From contig WHTM01000001.1 of assembly GCA_009377755.1 (NCBI GenBank), positions 62,001 to 126,000 of the forward strand: a DNA stretch of 64,000 nucleotides, written 5' to 3'. The number at the start of each line of letters is the position of its first letter. The first letter of the stretch is position 1. The notes under the pieces are model-generated. The model saw only the letters and a list, made by a program, of their open reading frames with translations. It did no database searches and was not told the origin of the DNA. The translations under genes were made by a program, and so were the position numbers. Source of the stretch: Hyphomicrobiales bacterium (GTDB lineage Bacteria > Pseudomonadota > Alphaproteobacteria > Rhizobiales > Xanthobacteraceae). Below are positions 60,907 to 64,000 of the stretch, in pieces.

Positions 60907-61416
60907 TCAACGTCTTGCCGCAGGGGATTGAGGCGGCTCCTCGGCAAGCAGTTCGCGCAGACGGCGGACCTCCGCATCGGTCAGAGGAGCCGCGGCCGGC
61001 GTCGCGCCAACGCCGCCGGGCGAGGCCACCGGCCGCCGCATCAGCCGGAACAGGCCGAACCCGGCCGCCAGCAGTACCAGCGGCCCGAGCAGCCACAGCA
61101 GCGCGGTATGCCGATTGAACGGCGGCCGCAGCAGGACGAACTCGCCGTAGCGCGCCACCAGGAAATCGAGCACCTGCCGGTCGCTGTCGCCCGCCGTGAG
61201 CCGCTCACGCACCAAGAGCCGCAGGTCGCGCGCGAGCGGTGCATCGGAATCGTCGATCGACTGATTCTGACAGACCATGCAACGCAGTTCCTTCGACAAG
61301 TCCCGCGCCCGCGCCTCAAGCACCGGATCGGCGAGGATTTCGTCGGGCTGCACGGCAAGCGCAGGCTGAGCGGCCAGCACGGCAAGAAGAACAATCGTCA
61401 GGCGTACAAGCTTCAT
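60907..61416 (-). CDS. ccmH: Cytochrome c maturation protein CcmH (CycL)
   Basis: CcmH is the thiol-redox subunit that reduces apocytochrome c before haem attachment by CcmF. The 169-residue product has a signal peptide (LTIVLLAVLAAQPALA), the active CxxC (Cys46, Cys49) in LRCMVCQNQSIDDSDAPLAR, and one transmembrane helix (TALLWLLGPLVLLAAGFGLF) followed by a Pro/Ala-rich tail. ATG 61416 fits the signal peptide; the frame beyond lies in a repeat. It follows ccmF with a 128-base repeat-filled gap. Confidence 0.94.
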   Translation of the reverse strand: MKLVRLTIVLLAVLAAQPALAVQPDEILADPVLEARARDLSKELRCMVCQNQSIDDSDAPLARDLRLLVRERLTAGDSDRQVLDFLVARYGEFVLLRPPFNRHTALLWLLGPLVLLAAGFGLFRLMRRPVASPGGVGATPAAAPLTDAEVRRLRELLAEEPPQSPAARR

Positions 61417-61430
61417 GTGGGGCCTGTGCG

Positions 61431-61536
61431 CCTCACCCTGAGGAGCTCGCGCAGCGAGCGTCTCGAAGGGCGAGGCGCCTTTGCTCGACGCCCTCATCCT
61501 TCGAGACGCCGCCTTCGGCGGCTCCTCAGGATGAGG
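61431..61536. repeat. Two inverted 45-base palindromic repeats between ccmF and ccmH
   Basis: Copy A (61431-61475) and copy B (61492-61536) are near-identical in opposite orientation, each shaped CCTCA-CCTGAGGAGC ... GTCTCGAAGG-GAGG with its own internal stem. Together they can form one large hairpin. 'CTCATCCTGAGGAGC' elements of this kind are widespread between rhizobial genes as I recall. They lie inside the ccm operon. Confidence 0.8.
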
Positions 61537-61544
61537 GAACAAAT

Positions 61545-63524
61545 TTATTCCGCCGGCGCCAGCGCCGGCTTGCGCGCCGGCTTCGGCGCGCCGATGCGCA
61601 GGCGGCGGTCCGACAGCGACAGGCCGCCGCCGATGAACATCAACACCGCCCCGAGCCAGACCAGCAGCACCAGCGGCTTGTGGTAGGCCCGCAACGCCAG
61701 CGAGCCGTCCGGTCCGGGATCGCCGAGCGACAGATAGAGCTGGCTCACGCCGCGAGTCAGCAGCGCCGCTTCGGTGGTGCTGCTTTGCCGCGCCGGGAAA
61801 GTGCGCTTCGAAGGCTCCATCACGGCAATGACGTTTCCACCCAGGCGGACCGTGAAGCGGCCCACCAGCTCACGGTAGTTGGGGCCTTGCCTTGGCAGCG
61901 CGCCATTGAATGTGAGTTCGTAGCCGCCAAGCGAAATCGTGTCGTTCGGTTTCATCGACGCGATGCGCTCGGTGCCCCACGCGGTAACCCCGACGATACC
62001 GAGCAACGATACGGCGATGCCGCCATGGGCGAGCGCGGCCCCCCAGGCCGAGCGCGGCAGGCCGGCCGTGCGGCGTGCAACGACGCTGAGCGGCAGCTTG
62101 AACAAACCGGTACGCTCGACGAGATCGGTGACGGCGCCGGCAATCACCCATAATGCAAGGCCGACACCGAACGGCGCCAGCACAGGCCCACCTGAGGTCA
62201 TGGCGAAGGTCACTGCGATGCCCAGGACCGCGATTCCACAGGCCGCGAGCAGGCGTTGCGCGACGCCGTAGAGGTCGCCGCGTTTCCACGCCATCAGCGG
62301 GCCGAACGGCATCGCCAGCAGGAGCGGAATGAACAGCGGCGCGAAGGTGAGATTGAAGAACGGCGCCCCGACGGAAATCTTCTCGCCGGTCAGCGCCTCG
62401 AGCGCCAGAGGATAGAGCGTTCCGACGAACACCGTCAGGCAGGCGGTGGTCAGGAACAGATTGTTGAACACCAGCGCGCCCTCGCGCGAGATCGGGGCAA
62501 AGATGCCGCCTTGCTTGAGCAGCGGCGCGCGCCAGGCGAACAGCGCAAGCCCGCCACCGATAAACAGCACCAGGATCATCAGGATGAATACGCCGCGCGT
62601 CGGATCGCTGGCGAAGGTGTGCACCGAAGTGAGCACGCCCGAGCGCACCAGGAAGGTGCCGATCAGCGACAGGGAGAAGGTCAGGATGGCAAGCAGGATG
62701 GTCCAGATCTTCAGCGCGTTGCGCTTCTCCATCACCAGCGCGGAATGCAACAGCGCCGTACCGGCGATCCATGGCATCAGCGAGGCATTCTCCACTGGGT
62801 CCCAGAACCAGAGACCGCCCCAGCCGAGCTCGTAATAGGCCCAATACGACCCCATGGCGATGCCGAGCGTGAGGCACATCCACGCAGCAAGCGTCCACGG
62901 CCGCACCCAGCGCGCCCAAGCGGCGTCGATGCGTCCCTCGATCAGCGCGGCGATCGCGAAGGCAAACGAGATCGAGAAGCCGACATAGCCGAGGTAGAGC
63001 AGCGGCGGATGGATCGCGAGGCCGAGATCTTGGAGAATGGGGTTGAGATCACGGCCCTCGACAGGGGCCTGCGGCAGGCGCAAGAACGGGTTCGAGGTGC
63101 CGAGGATGAAGAGATAGAAGGCGGCGGCGACCCACGACTGCACCGCCAGCACGTTGGCTTTCAGCGTCGCCGGAAGATTGCCGCCGAACAGCGCGACCAG
63201 CGCGCCGAACAGCGCGAGGATCAGCACCCATAGCACCATCGAGCCTTCGTGGTTTCCCCAGACGCCGGTGATCTTGTAGATGAGCGGTTTCAGCGAGTGC
63301 GAATTCTCGAACACGTTGACGACCGAGAAATCCGACGTGACGTAGCACCACGCCAGCGCGGCAAACGATCCGGCTACGAACACGAACTGCACCACCGCGG
63401 TGGTGCCGGCGACATCCATCAGCGTCGTGTCGCCCATGCGCGCCCCGAGCATCGGCACGACCGCCTGGATCAGCGCCAAGCCAAGCGCCAGCACCAGTGC
63501 ATAATGGCCGACCTCAGCGATCAT
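61545..63524 (-). CDS. ccmF: Cytochrome c haem lyase subunit CcmF (CycK)
   Basis: CcmF, with CcmH and CcmI, transfers haem from CcmE to apocytochrome c at the outer face of the inner membrane. The 659-residue product has about 15 membrane helices, the tryptophan-rich WWD haem motif in WGGLWFWDPVENASLMPWIA, and conserved His in TGVWGNHEGSMVLWVLI and LHSALVMEKR. Full length. The start at 63524 lies 142 bases after ccmE, with an inverted repeat in the gap. It is part of the ccmI-E-F-H operon. Confidence 0.96.
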   Translation of the reverse strand: MIAEVGHYALVLALGLALIQAVVPMLGARMGDTTLMDVAGTTAVVQFVFVAGSFAALAWCYVTSDFSVVNVFENSHSLKPLIYKITGVWGNHEGSMVLWVLILALFGALVALFGGNLPATLKANVLAVQSWVAAAFYLFILGTSNPFLRLPQAPVEGRDLNPILQDLGLAIHPPLLYLGYVGFSISFAFAIAALIEGRIDAAWARWVRPWTLAAWMCLTLGIAMGSYWAYYELGWGGLWFWDPVENASLMPWIAGTALLHSALVMEKRNALKIWTILLAILTFSLSLIGTFLVRSGVLTSVHTFASDPTRGVFILMILVLFIGGGLALFAWRAPLLKQGGIFAPISREGALVFNNLFLTTACLTVFVGTLYPLALEALTGEKISVGAPFFNLTFAPLFIPLLLAMPFGPLMAWKRGDLYGVAQRLLAACGIAVLGIAVTFAMTSGGPVLAPFGVGLALWVIAGAVTDLVERTGLFKLPLSVVARRTAGLPRSAWGAALAHGGIAVSLLGIVGVTAWGTERIASMKPNDTISLGGYELTFNGALPRQGPNYRELVGRFTVRLGGNVIAVMEPSKRTFPARQSSTTEAALLTRGVSQLYLSLGDPGPDGSLALRAYHKPLVLLVWLGAVLMFIGGGLSLSDRRLRIGAPKPARKPALAPAE

Positions 63525-63545
63525 GGCACGTCGCCGCTTGCGCGC

Positions 63546-63642
63546 TTACCCTCTCCCCTTGAGGGAGAGGGTGGCTGAGCGCCGTCAGGCGCGAAGCCGG
63601 GCTTCCCTCGGGACCACCCTCTCCCTCAAGGGGAGAGGGTAA
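63546..63642. repeat. Perfect 29-base inverted repeat between ccmE and ccmF
   Basis: The arms 63546-63574 (TTACCCTCTCCCCTTGAGGG then AGAGGGTGG) and 63614-63642 are exact complements around a 39-base centre. Each arm also contains a smaller palindrome, CCTCTCCC-CTTGAGGGAGAGG. Elements of this sort are common in intergenic DNA of Hyphomicrobiales. It lies within the ccm operon without a T-run, so an RNA-level effect is more likely than termination. Confidence 0.85.
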
Positions 63643-63665
63643 CCTGCGGCACCGCCCTGCCCCTA

Positions 63666-64000
63666 TCATTGCAGCTTCCCCTGCGGCGCGCCCGGCGCCT
63701 TTGCCTGCGTCGCCTCCCCCGCCTTCCAATGCCCCTGCTTCTTCAGCGCGTCGGCGACCTCTTTCGGCATGTAGTTCTCGTCGTGCTTGGCGAGGATGGT
63801 ATCGGCGCGGAAGCTGCCGCCCGGCTCGATCGTGCCCTCCGCCACCACCCCCTGCCCTTCGCGGAACAGATCCGGCAGCAGGCCCTGATAGGCGACGCGG
63901 ATGTCGCGATTGCCGTCGGTGACCGCAAAGCGCACCGCGAGCTGCTCGCCACGCTCGACGCTGCCGGGCTTGACCAGCCCGCCGAGGCGCACGCGCGTCC
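63666..64000 (-). CDS. ccmE: Cytochrome c maturation haem chaperone CcmE (partial)
   Basis: The C-terminal 111 codons of CcmE are present; the start and membrane anchor lie beyond the window. The segment shows the OB-fold motifs [15 protein letters not shown] and [19 protein letters not shown], and the covalent haem-binding His in [15 protein letters not shown] Gly/Ala/Lys-rich tail follows. CcmE receives haem from CcmABCD and passes it to CcmF, encoded next. The frame is open to the window edge. Confidence 0.95.
   Translation of the reverse strand, partial: TRVRLGGLVKPGSVERGEQLAVRFAVTDGNRDIRVAYQGLLPDLFREGQGVVAEGTIEPGGSFRADTILAKHDENYMPKEVADALKKQGHWKAGEATQAKAPGAPQGKLQ

Overview
The window looks like chromosomal DNA of a GC-rich alphaproteobacterium of the order Hyphomicrobiales (Rhizobiales), most like Bradyrhizobiaceae or Xanthobacteraceae. 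The evidence is the gene order ccmE-ccmF-ccmH-degP-response regulator-histidine kinase-glnE at the right end, the tamA-tamB pair, the ureABCEFGD plus urea-transporter order, and several palindromic intergenic repeats of the kind common in that group. This placement is inferred from gene content, not from a search.

Layout. (1) 0-5.1 kb: dusA, with the debris of a mobile element against its 5' end: a frameshifted integrase without its catalytic domain, repeats that could be integrase arm sites, a frameshifted XRE regulator, a RES-Xre toxin-antitoxin pair with a palindromic operator, about 40 codons of a conjugation gene (trbI) and a WYL regulator that seems to have lost its N-terminus. (2) 5.3-15.1 kb: tamA-tamB, an IS481-family fragment, an MHS-type transporter, a small channel-like membrane protein and a secreted protein. 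(3) 15.2-23.5 kb: urease locus, hupE then ureA-B-C-E-F-G-D and a urea transporter, followed by a DmeF-type cation exporter on the other strand. (4) 23.6-29.2 kb: siderophore-uptake-like locus (PchR-like AraC regulator, TonB-dependent receptor, RhtX/FptX-like permease, FAD monooxygenase). (5) 29.2-43.2 kb: the most unusual region. Three isochorismatase-fold hydrolases and two complete NMT1/SsuA-type ABC importers precede a cobalt-type nitrile hydratase locus: CobW-like GTPase, beta subunit, alpha subunit, accessory protein, CbtB, CbtA, GlxA-like regulator. (6) 43.3-48.3 kb: luciferase-like monooxygenase, a CDF transporter with a long C-terminal region, zinc alcohol dehydrogenase and an orphan Bug-type binding protein. 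(7) 48.4-64 kb: core genes pepN, a PAS sensor kinase, glnE, a two-component pair, degP, ccmH, ccmF and the start of ccmE, cut by the window edge.

How region 5 may work. The nitrile hydratase alpha subunit carries the cobalt-type C-T-L-C-S-C claw and, unexpectedly, an N-terminal twin-arginine (Tat) type signal peptide. A CobW-like GTPase and a beta-like accessory protein in the same run could load cobalt in the cytoplasm, CbtA and CbtB would supply the metal, and the folded heterodimer could then be exported. Amides formed outside the membrane could enter through one or both ABC importers and be hydrolysed by the isochorismatase-fold enzymes, since no classical amidase is visible. This is a hypothesis. 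The beta subunit gene has a -1 frameshift near 39,100, so the enzyme may be inactive in this strain, or the assembly may have an error there.

No rRNA genes, tRNA genes or CRISPR arrays were recognised by eye. Most other long reading frames lie antisense to strongly supported genes and were left out.
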